Shown one piece after another: positions 1-7,889 of a DNA stretch of 64,000 nucleotides (position 1 is its first letter; every line of letters starts with the position of its first letter). Position numbers and translations under genes: made by a program. This DNA comes from Photobacterium sp. TLY01 (GTDB lineage: Bacteria > Pseudomonadota > Gammaproteobacteria > Enterobacterales > Vibrionaceae), in the NCBI RefSeq assembly GCF_021432065.1, contig NZ_CP090364.1, positions 2,246,601 to 2,310,600 of the forward strand, written 5' to 3'. The notes under the pieces are model-generated. The model was not told the origin of the DNA. It ran no database searches and was given only the letters and a program-made list of their open reading frames with translations.

Positions 1-1
1 G

Positions 2-262
2 AACCAGGCTGCACTGGAAGCCGAGCTGGACAAAAACTGGGAAGTACTGGCTGAGCCGGTACAAACCGTCATGCGTCGTTACGGTATCGAAAAGCCGTAT
101 GAGAAGCTGAAAGAGCTGACCCGTGGCAAGCGTGTCGACGGCGAAGGTATGCGTCAGTTTATCGATGGTCTGGATTTACCGGAGCACGAAAAAACTCGCC
201 TGAAAGCCATGACACCGGCGAACTACATTGGTGATGCTGTGAAACTGACCGATCAACTCTGA
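2..262 (+). CDS. purB: Adenylosuccinate lyase, C-terminal end (partial)
   Basis: Only the last 86 codons are in the window; the reading frame is open from base 2 and the start lies upstream. The visible part matches the C-terminal tail of bacterial PurB (key stretches VMRRYGIEKPYEKLKELTRG and LTDQL at the end). PurB acts twice in purine synthesis, removing fumarate from SAICAR and from adenylosuccinate, in the cytoplasm. The active-site loop is not in the visible part. A strong terminator follows 20 bases after the stop, so purB ends its transcript here and roxA has its own start. Confidence 0.9.
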   Translation, partial: NQAALEAELDKNWEVLAEPVQTVMRRYGIEKPYEKLKELTRGKRVDGEGMRQFIDGLDLPEHEKTRLKAMTPANYIGDAVKLTDQL

Positions 263-282
263 TCGGCTTGTTTTTCGCTCTC

Positions 283-311
283 AAGGCCAGCATTGCATGC
301 TGGCCTTTTTA
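283..311 (+). terminator. Rho-independent terminator after purB
   Basis: Stem GGCCAGCA (285-292) pairs with TGCTGGCC (298-305) around a 5-base loop and is followed by a run of T. Confidence 0.85.
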
Positions 312-340
312 GTTTCTGCCGGTCTGCCCACAATCACTGA

Positions 341-346
341 TATAAT
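341..346 (+). promoter_or_regulatory. Candidate -10 box of roxA
   Basis: A perfect TATAAT lies 20 bases before the roxA start. No convincing -35 box is seen at normal spacing, so the call is tentative. Confidence 0.35.
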
Positions 347-366
347 CCCCCTTAAATTTCTAACCG

Positions 367-1509
367 ATGAAGACTATGTATCAATTTACCTTCTCGTTCA
401 GTGAGTTCTTATCGACTTACTGGCAAAAGCAACCCACAGTGATTAAAGGCGGTTTTGCCGATTTCGTTGATCCGATCTCGCCAGATGAACTGGCCGGACT
501 GGCGATGGAAGAAGAAGTCGACTCCCGTTATATCGCACGTCAGGGTGAAAACTGGCAGGTCGAACAAGGTCCGCTGAGCTTTGACAACCTGCCGGATGAT
601 CACTGGTCTTTCATGGTGCAGGCGGCTAACCACTGGCACAGCGGCGCGGCCAGACTGGTCAAACCGTTCCAAGTCATGCCCGGCTGGCTGTTTGATGATC
701 TGATGATCAGCTACTCTACGCCGGGAGGCGGCGTTGGTCCCCATTTCGACCAGTATGATGTCTTCATTATTCAGGGTTCAGGGCAACGCCGCTGGCGTGT
801 CGGCCCGCGCAAAGACAACTACGAAGAATGCTTCCGGCACCCGAACCTGCGCCAAATCACCGGATTTGACCCTATCATTGATGAAGTGCTGGAGCCGGGC
901 GATATTCTGTATATTCCCGCCGGTTTCCCTCATGACGGTTATGCCCTGGAAACCGCAATGAGTTATTCAATGGGGTTCCGATCACCGAAACAGCAAGAGC
1001 TGCTGAGTAGCTTTGCCGACTTCATCATCGAAAATGAAATGGGCGATCAACATTATCACAACCCGGATCTTCCGGCTCGTGACAAAGTCGGCGAGCTGCC
1101 AGCCAGCGAATGTCAGGGGCTGATCGCCATGATGCGCAGCCTGATGGAACAACCGGAAACCATGCAACAGTGGCTGGGGGAATATTTAAGCCTGAGCCGC
1201 CATAACATGGATGTGATCGCAGCAGATCCGCTGTGGTCCGGTGATGAAATCGTGGGCGCGCTGATGCAGGGTGAAATCTTTTACAAAGTTGGCGGCCTGC
1301 GTGCCTTCTATCATCAGGGACACCCGCACACTGTCTATATTGATGGCGAGCGTTACGCGTTACCCGCCGGCTGTGAACAAGCCGCCGACTGGCTGTGCAA
1401 TCAGGACAGTTTCTCAATCGCAGAGGTGGGCGAGCTCATCAATCACTCAGCATTGATTTTACTGCTAACCCAATGGGTGAATATGGGCTACTGGCATCAG
1501 GCCGACTAA
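367..1509 (+). CDS. roxA: Ribosomal protein uL16 arginine 3-hydroxylase (JmjC-like oxygenase)
   Basis: 380 residues, similar throughout to E. coli YcfD/RoxA, an Fe(II)/2-oxoglutarate dioxygenase that hydroxylates an arginine of ribosomal protein uL16. The cupin core carries the iron ligands: H126 and D128 in the motif GVGPHFDQYDVF, and H189 in PAGFPHDGYA. The conserved block DPISPDELAGLAM (about residues 35-47) precedes the core. The C-terminal third is the winged-helix dimerisation region typical of ROX enzymes. Start: ATG 367 is used, but ATG 376 (MYQFTFSF) fits the E. coli N-terminus equally well, and neither has a strong ribosome-binding site. It stands alone between two terminators. Confidence 0.9.
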   Translation: MKTMYQFTFSFSEFLSTYWQKQPTVIKGGFADFVDPISPDELAGLAMEEEVDSRYIARQGENWQVEQGPLSFDNLPDDHWSFMVQAANHWHSGAARLVKPFQVMPGWLFDDLMISYSTPGGGVGPHFDQYDVFIIQGSGQRRWRVGPRKDNYEECFRHPNLRQITGFDPIIDEVLEPGDILYIPAGFPHDGYALETAMSYSMGFRSPKQQELLSSFADFIIENEMGDQHYHNPDLPARDKVGELPASECQGLIAMMRSLMEQPETMQQWLGEYLSLSRHNMDVIAADPLWSGDEIVGALMQGEIFYKVGGLRAFYHQGHPHTVYIDGERYALPAGCEQAADWLCNQDSFSIAEVGELINHSALILLLTQWVNMGYWHQAD

Positions 1510-1552
1510 ATCAGATTCCCTTGACCCATTTCAGGACGGGACACCTAAAGCT

Positions 1553-1578
1553 AAAAAAGCCCGCGATGCGGGCTTTTT
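1553..1578. terminator. Bidirectional terminator between roxA and the chemoreceptor gene
   Basis: GCCCGC and GCGGGC pair around a 3-base loop (GAT). The stem is flanked by an A run on the left and a T run on the right, so it can serve the convergent genes on both strands. Confidence 0.85.
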
Positions 1579-1624
1579 GTTGTCTGCCTTTTTGTTGTCT
1601 GCACAATGGCCGAAACCGTGGAAA

Positions 1625-3739
1625 TCAGACTTTGAACTGACCCGCTAACTCTTGCTGTTTGTGGGATAAGGAGGTTAAACGCTGACCGATAGTTGCCGAA
1701 TTTTCCGCCTGTCCCAGAATGGTCTCACTCAGCTCACGGATATTCGAAACATTCCGGTTCACCTCTCCGGCGACCGCTCGTTGCTCACCGGCGGCATGCA
1801 TGATTTGCTCATTCATTGACTGAATCGCGCGAACCGCCTCGGTAATACGCTCCAGGCTCGCCACCGCTTCACTGACCTGATGGGCGGTATCCCCTGCCAG
1901 CTGATTGCCTTCTTCAATCGCATTCACCACATCGCGGGTGCCCTGCTGCAGCACCTCAATCACGTTGCGGATCTGGCCGACAGAATCCTGAGTCCGGCTG
2001 GCGAGCTGACGCACTTCGTCTGCAACCACGGCAAATCCCCGGCCCTGCTCTCCGGCTCGCGCCGCTTCAATAGCCGCATTCAGGGCCAGCAGGTTGGTCT
2101 GTTCTGAAATACCGGCAATCACCTGCAGAATCTGATTAATATCTTCGCTGTTTCGCTCCAGATCACGCGCCACAGGCACTGCCGTTTCCATGCGGGAAAC
2201 CAGATGATTCATCGATTCTGCTGAGGCATGAATCACGCCCTGCCCCTCTACAGCAGCAGAATCCGCATCGCGGGCAGCACCAACAGCCGTTTCGGTATGG
2301 CTGACAACCTGCTCGGCCGTCTGTGCCATCTCTTCCGATGCCGTCGCGACCATATCCACTTCTTTAAACTGCGCCTGACTGCCATCCCGGGTATGACTGG
2401 CCACCTGCGCAGCTTCATTGGCGGTCGTGCCAACTTCATCCACCGCGATGATCACTTGTGAGATGGTGTGCTGTAATTTATCCAGGAAGCGGTTAAACCA
2501 GGTTGCCAGTTCACCCAGTTCATCTTGCTGACCGACATGAAGACGCTGGGTCAAATCCCCTTCCCCTGAGGCAATATCCTTTAATCGTTCAGCAATCTGG
2601 CGAATCGGGGCAACCAGCCGGGCCGCAGCGAACCACAGCATCAGCAGGCCTGCCGCAGCAATCACTAAGCTGGCCATCAGCTGAATTGCAGAAGATTCAT
2701 CGCGCTGTTTCTGAATCGCATGATCCAAGCTCGTGGCTTCTGCCAGCACTTTTTCTGCCGGCAGCTGAATGATCACCCCCCAGGTTGTCTGGCCCAGTTC
2801 AACCGGATTGTAAGCCGTCAGCCAGTTCTGATCCTGACTCCAGCCGACCACCTGTTTGCCCTGTCTGAGCCAGTCGGTCAGTGTTCCGGGCAGGCCATCA
2901 CCCGGCATGACGGTACTGCCAACTCTGTCACTGGCCTGATCCCAAGCAACAACAGTGCCGTTCTGACTGACCAGAGAAACCTTCCCGCTGGCGTGAAACA
3001 GGTTTTCATCAACGGTATTGATGACACTTTGTAAGGCATCCAGTTTTACATCAATCCCCATCACGCCGATGGCTTTGCCTTTGACTAGTAACGGGATAGT
3101 AATCGAGCTCAGCAGTACATTCTGGCCATTATCGGTCGAAAATACCGGATCCTGGACACAGGATTCTCTGCCATTCAGGCTGCAGGTATACCAGGCATTA
3201 GTGGCCTTATCGCCAATTTTTGCTTCGCTGATAATCCGTTGTTCGGCTTCGCCGCTTTCGCCACGGAACCAGTAAGGAGAAAATCGCCCCGTTGTGTTCG
3301 CGCCGACATAAGCCGCATCCGCGTAGTTGCCGTCTTCGCCATCCAGCGCATCTGGCTCAAATACGACAAACGCACCATGAATATTGGCAAATTCATTCAC
3401 AGAGCGGCGAAGTAACTCGCTGATAGAACCCCGTAGTTCAGCGCTGTTGGTATAATTTTCTTCCGCGTTATATTTCAGAAACAGCACACTCTGAGCCAGC
3501 ATCTCGGCCCGATGTGAGGCTTCATCAAGATATTGCTGTACTGAGATGGCCTGCCTCTCAGCTTGTGCTTTGACCAGTTCTTGCGACTGATTTCTGAGCG
3601 AGCTGAAAGATTGCTGGCTCACCAACTGCTGGCTTTGTCCCGAAAAGTAGAACGAAAGGCTGGTAAGTACCGCTGCGGTTGCCAGTAAGGCAAAACCCGC
3701 CATCAGGGTAATTTTCCACTGAACCGAAAGTGACCGCAT
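1625..3739 (-). CDS. Methyl-accepting chemotaxis protein with Cache-type periplasmic sensor
   Basis: Transmembrane chemoreceptor of 704 residues. TM1 is near residues 10-32; a large periplasmic region of about 320 residues follows and looks like a double-Cache domain. TM2 is about 353-375, then a HAMP segment and a long coiled-coil signalling domain with the kinase-contact hairpin containing [20 protein letters not shown]. It should control CheA through CheW; the ligand cannot be read from sequence. No C-terminal CheR-docking pentapeptide is present (ends AGQFKV). Start: ATG 3739 is preferred because AAGGA lies 7 bases upstream; a start 10 codons further out lacks a ribosome-binding site. Monocistronic by context. 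Confidence 0.88.
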   Translation of the reverse strand: MRSLSVQWKITLMAGFALLATAAVLTSLSFYFSGQSQQLVSQQSFSSLRNQSQELVKAQAERQAISVQQYLDEASHRAEMLAQSVLFLKYNAEENYTNSAELRGSISELLRRSVNEFANIHGAFVVFEPDALDGEDGNYADAAYVGANTTGRFSPYWFRGESGEAEQRIISEAKIGDKATNAWYTCSLNGRESCVQDPVFSTDNGQNVLLSSITIPLLVKGKAIGVMGIDVKLDALQSVINTVDENLFHASGKVSLVSQNGTVVAWDQASDRVGSTVMPGDGLPGTLTDWLRQGKQVVGWSQDQNWLTAYNPVELGQTTWGVIIQLPAEKVLAEATSLDHAIQKQRDESSAIQLMASLVIAAAGLLMLWFAAARLVAPIRQIAERLKDIASGEGDLTQRLHVGQQDELGELATWFNRFLDKLQHTISQVIIAVDEVGTTANEAAQVASHTRDGSQAQFKEVDMVATASEEMAQTAEQVVSHTETAVGAARDADSAAVEGQGVIHASAESMNHLVSRMETAVPVARDLERNSEDINQILQVIAGISEQTNLLALNAAIEAARAGEQGRGFAVVADEVRQLASRTQDSVGQIRNVIEVLQQGTRDVVNAIEEGNQLAGDTAHQVSEAVASLERITEAVRAIQSMNEQIMHAAGEQRAVAGEVNRNVSNIRELSETILGQAENSATIGQRLTSLSHKQQELAGQFKV

Positions 3740-3857
3740 ATAACCGTCCTTGTAAGTCAAATCAGTCAAAATGTAACTTTTAGTGACAGGAACATCAATT
3801 AGATGTTAACAAAACACTCAAAAGTTTGATTTTTATTCAATTTATCAAAAATGTAAC

Positions 3858-3886
3858 AAAAAAAGCGCGGGTTTTACGCCGCGCTT
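3858..3886 (-). terminator. Terminator of the opp operon
   Basis: On the minus strand AAGCGCGG and CCGCGCTT pair around an 8-base loop, followed by a run of seven T. It is the only clear intrinsic terminator of the operon. Confidence 0.85.
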
Positions 3887-3907
3887 AAAGCCTGTCACAG
3901 GCTTAAA
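3858..3907 (-). ncRNA. oppZ: Candidate OppZ-like 3' UTR small RNA of the opp operon
   Basis: The roughly 50 bases between the oppF stop and the end of the terminator hold two hairpins: AAGCCTG-TGA-CAGGCTT, then the terminator stem. In V. cholerae the equivalent segment is released by RNase E as the Hfq-bound small RNA OppZ, which represses oppB. Here the first hairpin contains CTGTGACAG (3892-3900, minus strand), exactly complementary to CTGTCACAG in the oppB leader (7810-7818). The position and pairing are seen directly; processing into a separate RNA is inferred from V. cholerae. Confidence 0.5.
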
Positions 3908-4897
3908 TCAGTGCACATTCAGGCAAGCCACAGCATGTACATCTCCGCCTTCTAACTGAGGCTTTTTCTGCGCACAACTGTCGGTTGCCTGCGGGCAGCG
4001 TGTTCTGAACACACAGCCCGAAGGTGGATTCATCGGTGAAGGTAAATCACCTTCAAGCAACTGAATGGTCTTATTGCGCTCCTTCTCCGGATCCGGAATC
4101 GGAACAGCGGACATCAGTGCCTTAGTATAAGGGTGTTTCGGTCCGTCAAACAGCGCATCGCCCTCGCCAATTTCAACAGCATTCCCCAGATACATCACCA
4201 TGACGCGATCAGAAATATGCTTCACCACTGACAGGTCGTGGGCAATAAAAATCAGGCTGAGTCCCATTTCTTTCTGCAGTGATTTCAGCAGGTTGACCAC
4301 CTGGGCCTGGATAGACACGTCCAGTGCCGATACCGGCTCATCACAGATAATCAGCTTAGGTTTCAGGATCAGGGCGCGCGCAATACCGATACGCTGACAC
4401 TGACCGCCGGAGAACTCATGCGGGTAGCGGTTGATCACGTTGGGTAACAAGCCCACCTTATTCATCATCTCTTTCACCCGGGCTTTGACTTCATCAGTGC
4501 TCAATTCCGGATAAAAGGTTTTCAGCGGCTCGGCAATAATGTCTCCCACCGTCATACGCGGGTTCAGAGAGGCCAGCGGATCCTGGAAAATCATCTGGAT
4601 CTCTTTGCGTTTTTCACGCATGGCATTGTGTTCCAGCTTGGTCAGGTCCTGCCCCAGCCAGACCACATTGCCTTCTGTGGCTTGCACCAGACCAATCACA
4701 GCACGGGCAAAAGTCGACTTACCACAGCCCGACTCACCCACAACACCCAGCGTTTCGCCTTCGTACAAACGAATTCCGACACCGTCAACAGCTTTCAGCT
4801 TGAGCGGTTTGGTCCAGGGCCAGGCTGATTTTGGCGCTATGTTGAAGTGCACTTTGAGATCTTTAATATCGAGTAAAACTTTCTTTTCGGCTTGCAT
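3908..4897 (-). CDS. oppF: Oligopeptide ABC transporter ATP-binding protein OppF
   Basis: One of the two ATPases of the oligopeptide importer (329 residues from ATG 4897). Walker A is GESGCGKST, the ABC signature is SGGQCQRIGIARAL, and Walker B is LIICDEPVSALD. The C-terminal oligopeptide/dipeptide transporter extension has a cysteine-rich segment (CVFRTRCPQATDSC) seen in OppD/OppF/DppF proteins, which can hold an Fe-S cluster. The start overlaps the oppD stop as TAATG, with GGGGA 7 bases upstream; a GTG two codons earlier is less likely. Last gene of oppABCDF; its 3' UTR is the candidate OppZ source. Confidence 0.93.
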   Translation of the reverse strand: MQAEKKVLLDIKDLKVHFNIAPKSAWPWTKPLKLKAVDGVGIRLYEGETLGVVGESGCGKSTFARAVIGLVQATEGNVVWLGQDLTKLEHNAMREKRKEIQMIFQDPLASLNPRMTVGDIIAEPLKTFYPELSTDEVKARVKEMMNKVGLLPNVINRYPHEFSGGQCQRIGIARALILKPKLIICDEPVSALDVSIQAQVVNLLKSLQKEMGLSLIFIAHDLSVVKHISDRVMVMYLGNAVEIGEGDALFDGPKHPYTKALMSAVPIPDPEKERNKTIQLLEGDLPSPMNPPSGCVFRTRCPQATDSCAQKKPQLEGGDVHAVACLNVH

Positions 4898-5862
4898 TAC
4901 CACGTCCCCACATCAGAAAAACATGCACGTAAACGACCTTCAGCAAAAGGCTCCAGTGAAGGGGCTTCCTGTGAACAGCGACTGCTGACACGGTGGCAAC
5001 GCTCCTGATACGGGCAGCCCACAGGCAGACGCAGTAAGTTTGGCGGATTACCCGGGATGGTCGGCAGTTCTTCGCCTTCGGTATCCAGACGGGGAATCGC
5101 TTTGAGCAGACCTTCGGTGTAAGGGTGAGCGGGTTGATAGAAAATCTCATCGATTTTGCCATATTCCATGGTACGGCCAGCATACATGACCAGTACTTTG
5201 TCACAGCTACCGGCCACCACGCCCAGATCATGGGTGATCATGATAATGGCAGTGTTGAAATCACTTTTCAGCTCGTTGAGCAAATCCATGATTTGCGCCT
5301 GAACGGTCACATCCAGCGCTGTCGTTGGTTCATCGGCAATCAGCAGTTTCGGACGGCACAGCAAGGCCATTGCGATCATTACACGCTGACGCATACCGCC
5401 GGAGAACTCGTGCGGGTACATGGTAATTCGCTTACGTGCTTCCGGAATTTTCACCGCATCCAGCATACGCACACTTTCTTCGAACGCTTCAGCCCGTCCC
5501 ATGCCTTTATGCAGCATCAGGACTTCCATCAGCTGATCGCTGACTTTCATGTAAGGGTTCAGCGATGTCATCGGGTCCTGGAAAATCATCGCAATCTGCT
5601 CGGCACGGATCTTATTGAGTTCACGCTCAGGCAGATTCAGGATTTCACGGCCTTCAAATTTCGCGCTACCGCTGATCTTACCGTTCTTGGCAAGCAGGCC
5701 CATAATAGAGAACACGGTCTGGCTTTTGCCTGAACCCGACTCTCCCACGATCCCCAGAGTCTCCCCCTGGTTCAGAGAAAAATTCAAATCATTTACTGCG
5801 GTGACAATCCCGTCTTGCGTGGTGAATTCTACGCGCAGATCTTTGACATCTAATAAGCTCAT
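4897..5862 (-). CDS. oppD: Oligopeptide ABC transporter ATP-binding protein OppD
   Basis: 321-residue ATPase partner of OppF. Walker A is GESGSGKSQ, the signature is FSGGMRQRVMIAMAL, and Walker B is LLIADEPTTALD. A C-terminal cysteine motif (CPYQERCHRVSSRC) matches the family. ATP hydrolysis by OppD/OppF powers peptide passage through OppB/OppC. AAGGAAG precedes the start. The 80-base gap to oppC holds an inverted repeat (TTGCCGC at 5879-5885, GCGGCAA at 5921-5927) that could fold between the two coding regions. The gene is translationally linked to oppF by a one-base overlap of stop and start. Confidence 0.93.
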   Translation of the reverse strand: MSLLDVKDLRVEFTTQDGIVTAVNDLNFSLNQGETLGIVGESGSGKSQTVFSIMGLLAKNGKISGSAKFEGREILNLPERELNKIRAEQIAMIFQDPMTSLNPYMKVSDQLMEVLMLHKGMGRAEAFEESVRMLDAVKIPEARKRITMYPHEFSGGMRQRVMIAMALLCRPKLLIADEPTTALDVTVQAQIMDLLNELKSDFNTAIIMITHDLGVVAGSCDKVLVMYAGRTMEYGKIDEIFYQPAHPYTEGLLKAIPRLDTEGEELPTIPGNPPNLLRLPVGCPYQERCHRVSSRCSQEAPSLEPFAEGRLRACFSDVGTW

Positions 5863-5942
5863 CTTTCACTTCCTTATCTTGCCGCCGTGCAGTCAGTGTT
5901 CCAGCAAGGTCACCTGAACAGCGGCAATCAATATTCCTTGGT

Positions 5943-6857
5943 TTATCTGTCTTTCGGATCCAGCGCGTCGCGCAGACCGTCACCCACATAGTTAAAGCAG
6001 AATAACGTCAGGACCATAAATAACGCAGGGAACAACAGCTGCCAGATGGCAATTTCCATTGTTTGTGCCCCTTCTTGCAGCAGGGCACCCCAGCTTGTCA
6101 TAGGTTCCTGTACACCCAGACCAAGGAAGCTCAGGAAAGATTCGGTCAGAATCATCTGGGGGACCAGCAGTGTTGAATACACAGCAACAATACCCAGAAC
6201 ATTCGGCACGATATGGCGTGTAATGATATTCCAGCGGCTGACACCAGAGACATGGGCCGCTTCAATAAATTCCTTGCTGCGCAGTGACAATGTCTGACCC
6301 CGCACGATACGCGCCATATCCAGCCAGGAAATCGCACCAATCGCCACAAAGATCAGCATGATATTACGGCCGAAGAAGGTCACCAGAACGATCACGAAGA
6401 ACATGAACGGAATCGAGTACAGAATTTCCAGAATACGCATCATGACGCGGTCGGTACGGCCACCAATAAAGCCGGAAGTGGCGCCGTACAAGGTGCCGAT
6501 AACCACAGCAACCAGAGCGCCCAGCACACCAACCATCAATGAAATACGGCCGCCGATCAGGGTACGCGTATACAGATCACGTCCCAGGCTGTCTGTGCCA
6601 AACAAGTGACCCTCAGGGCCAAAGCTTGGCGCAGCATGCAATGCGTACCAATCCGTATCATCAAAAGCATACTGGCTGAACATTGGTCCGAAAATCACAG
6701 CCAGACAGATCAAAAACAGAATGGCCAGGCTGACCATCGCCGCTTTGTTACGTGTAAATCGAGTACGGGCATCCTGCCACAGACTGCGGCCTTCAATTTC
6801 CAGCTGCTCTGAAAACTTCTCTACCGCGTTTACGTTTTCTTTTTTAGTTAACATCAT
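5943..6857 (-). CDS. oppC: Oligopeptide ABC transporter permease OppC
   Basis: 304-residue inner-membrane permease. It has a cytoplasmic N-terminus with LWQDARTRFTRNKAA followed by the first membrane segment. The BPD_transp_1 domain carries the ATPase-coupling loop EAAHVSGVSRWNIITRHIVPN, which contains the EAA motif. Five to six hydrophobic segments are visible. The C-terminus FCFNYVGDGLRDALDPKDR is typical of OppC/DppC. It forms the channel with OppB and starts 12 bases after the oppB stop. GGAAGC lies upstream of the ATG. Confidence 0.93.
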   Translation of the reverse strand: MMLTKKENVNAVEKFSEQLEIEGRSLWQDARTRFTRNKAAMVSLAILFLICLAVIFGPMFSQYAFDDTDWYALHAAPSFGPEGHLFGTDSLGRDLYTRTLIGGRISLMVGVLGALVAVVIGTLYGATSGFIGGRTDRVMMRILEILYSIPFMFFVIVLVTFFGRNIMLIFVAIGAISWLDMARIVRGQTLSLRSKEFIEAAHVSGVSRWNIITRHIVPNVLGIVAVYSTLLVPQMILTESFLSFLGLGVQEPMTSWGALLQEGAQTMEIAIWQLLFPALFMVLTLFCFNYVGDGLRDALDPKDR

Positions 6858-6869
6858 CGGTCAGCTTCC

Positions 6870-7790
6870 TTAGTAGCGGATTTTCGGATCGATATACGCC
6901 AGAACAATATCAACAATCGCGTTGAACAGAATGGTCAGCGTACCAATCAGAATCGTAATACCGAGCACCAGTGAGTAATCACGGTTGAAGGCTGCGTTGA
7001 CGAACAGCTTGCCAATGCCCGGCAGACCGAAGATGGTTTCAATCACCACAGAGCCTGTGATAATACCGACGAAAGCCGGCCCCATGTATGAGACAACAGG
7101 CAACAACGCCGGCTTGAGCGCATGTTTGATAACGATATACGGGTAGCTCAGGCCTTTAGCACGGGCAGTCCGGATAAAGTTACTGTTCAGTGTTTCAATC
7201 ATGCTGCCCCGGGTAATCCGGGCAAAGGTCGCCACATACAGCAGTGCCATCCCCAACATCGGCAGCAGCATGAATTGAATCGAGCCATCCTGCCAGCCGC
7301 CAGCAGGCAACCATTGCATATGAATTGAAAAGATATAAATGAGAACCGGTGCCAGAATAAAGGATGGCATCACCACCCCGGCCATGGCTGTCGACATGAT
7401 CAGATAATCAAGCCAGGTATTTTGCTTGAGTGCAGCAAGCGTACCGACTGTCACCCCCATCACCAGCGCAAACACAAAGGCAAAGAAGCCAATTTTTGCA
7501 GAAACCGGCAGAGCATCCTGAACCAGCTCATTCACGCTGAAATCTTTATATTTAAAAGACGGGCCAAAGTCGCCCTGCAAAATATTCCCCAGATAGGTGG
7601 TGTACTGTTCGAAAACAGGTTTATCCAAGCCGTACTTAGCTTCTATATTTGCCATTACTTCCGGCGGAAGTGGGCGCTCACTTGAGAACGGATTACCCGG
7701 CGCGAAGCGCATCAGGAAAAATGAGATTGTGATCAGCACCAACAGCGTTGGGATCGCCTCAAAAATCCGTTTTGCAACAAATTTAATCAT
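6870..7790 (-). CDS. oppB: Oligopeptide ABC transporter permease OppB
   Basis: 306-residue permease with a hydrophobic N-terminal anchor and the EAA-type coupling loop TARAKGLSYPYIVIKHALKPA. The conserved GSVVIETIFGLPGIGKLFVNA is visible, and the C-terminus is AYIDPKIRY as in the OppB family. It pairs with OppC in the inner membrane. The gene lies 99 bases after oppA, beyond a strong hairpin, so oppA and oppBCDF can be expressed at different levels. The leader 20-28 bases before the ATG holds the 9-base segment complementary to the oppF 3' UTR. The ribosome-binding site just before the ATG is weak. Confidence 0.93.
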   Translation of the reverse strand: MIKFVAKRIFEAIPTLLVLITISFFLMRFAPGNPFSSERPLPPEVMANIEAKYGLDKPVFEQYTTYLGNILQGDFGPSFKYKDFSVNELVQDALPVSAKIGFFAFVFALVMGVTVGTLAALKQNTWLDYLIMSTAMAGVVMPSFILAPVLIYIFSIHMQWLPAGGWQDGSIQFMLLPMLGMALLYVATFARITRGSMIETLNSNFIRTARAKGLSYPYIVIKHALKPALLPVVSYMGPAFVGIITGSVVIETIFGLPGIGKLFVNAAFNRDYSLVLGITILIGTLTILFNAIVDIVLAYIDPKIRY

Positions 7791-7809
7791 AATTGTTACC
7801 GACTAATAG

Positions 7810-7818
7810 CTGTGACAG
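7810..7818 (-). promoter_or_regulatory. Candidate OppZ pairing site in the oppB leader
   Basis: CTGTCACAG on the minus strand, 20-28 bases before the oppB start, is the exact reverse complement of CTGTGACAG in the oppF 3' UTR hairpin. One more G-U pair is possible at one end. It lies between the oppA-oppB hairpin and the oppB start. Confidence 0.45.
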
Positions 7819-7823
7819 AATTG

Positions 7824-7857
7824 CCGCATCTCCGGACCTGGTCAGGTGGAGATGCGG
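7824..7857 (-). terminator. Strong hairpin between oppA and oppB (attenuator or mRNA stabiliser)
   Basis: CCGCATCTCC (7824-7833) and GGAGATGCGG (7848-7857) form a perfect 10-bp stem with a self-complementary ACCTG/CAGGT-like interior. No T run follows on the minus strand. It is therefore more likely a partial terminator or a 3' stabiliser of the abundant oppA message than a full stop. Confidence 0.6.
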
Positions 7858-7889
7858 ACTAGTCTTATATTTTTGATTCTTGCTGTTTA

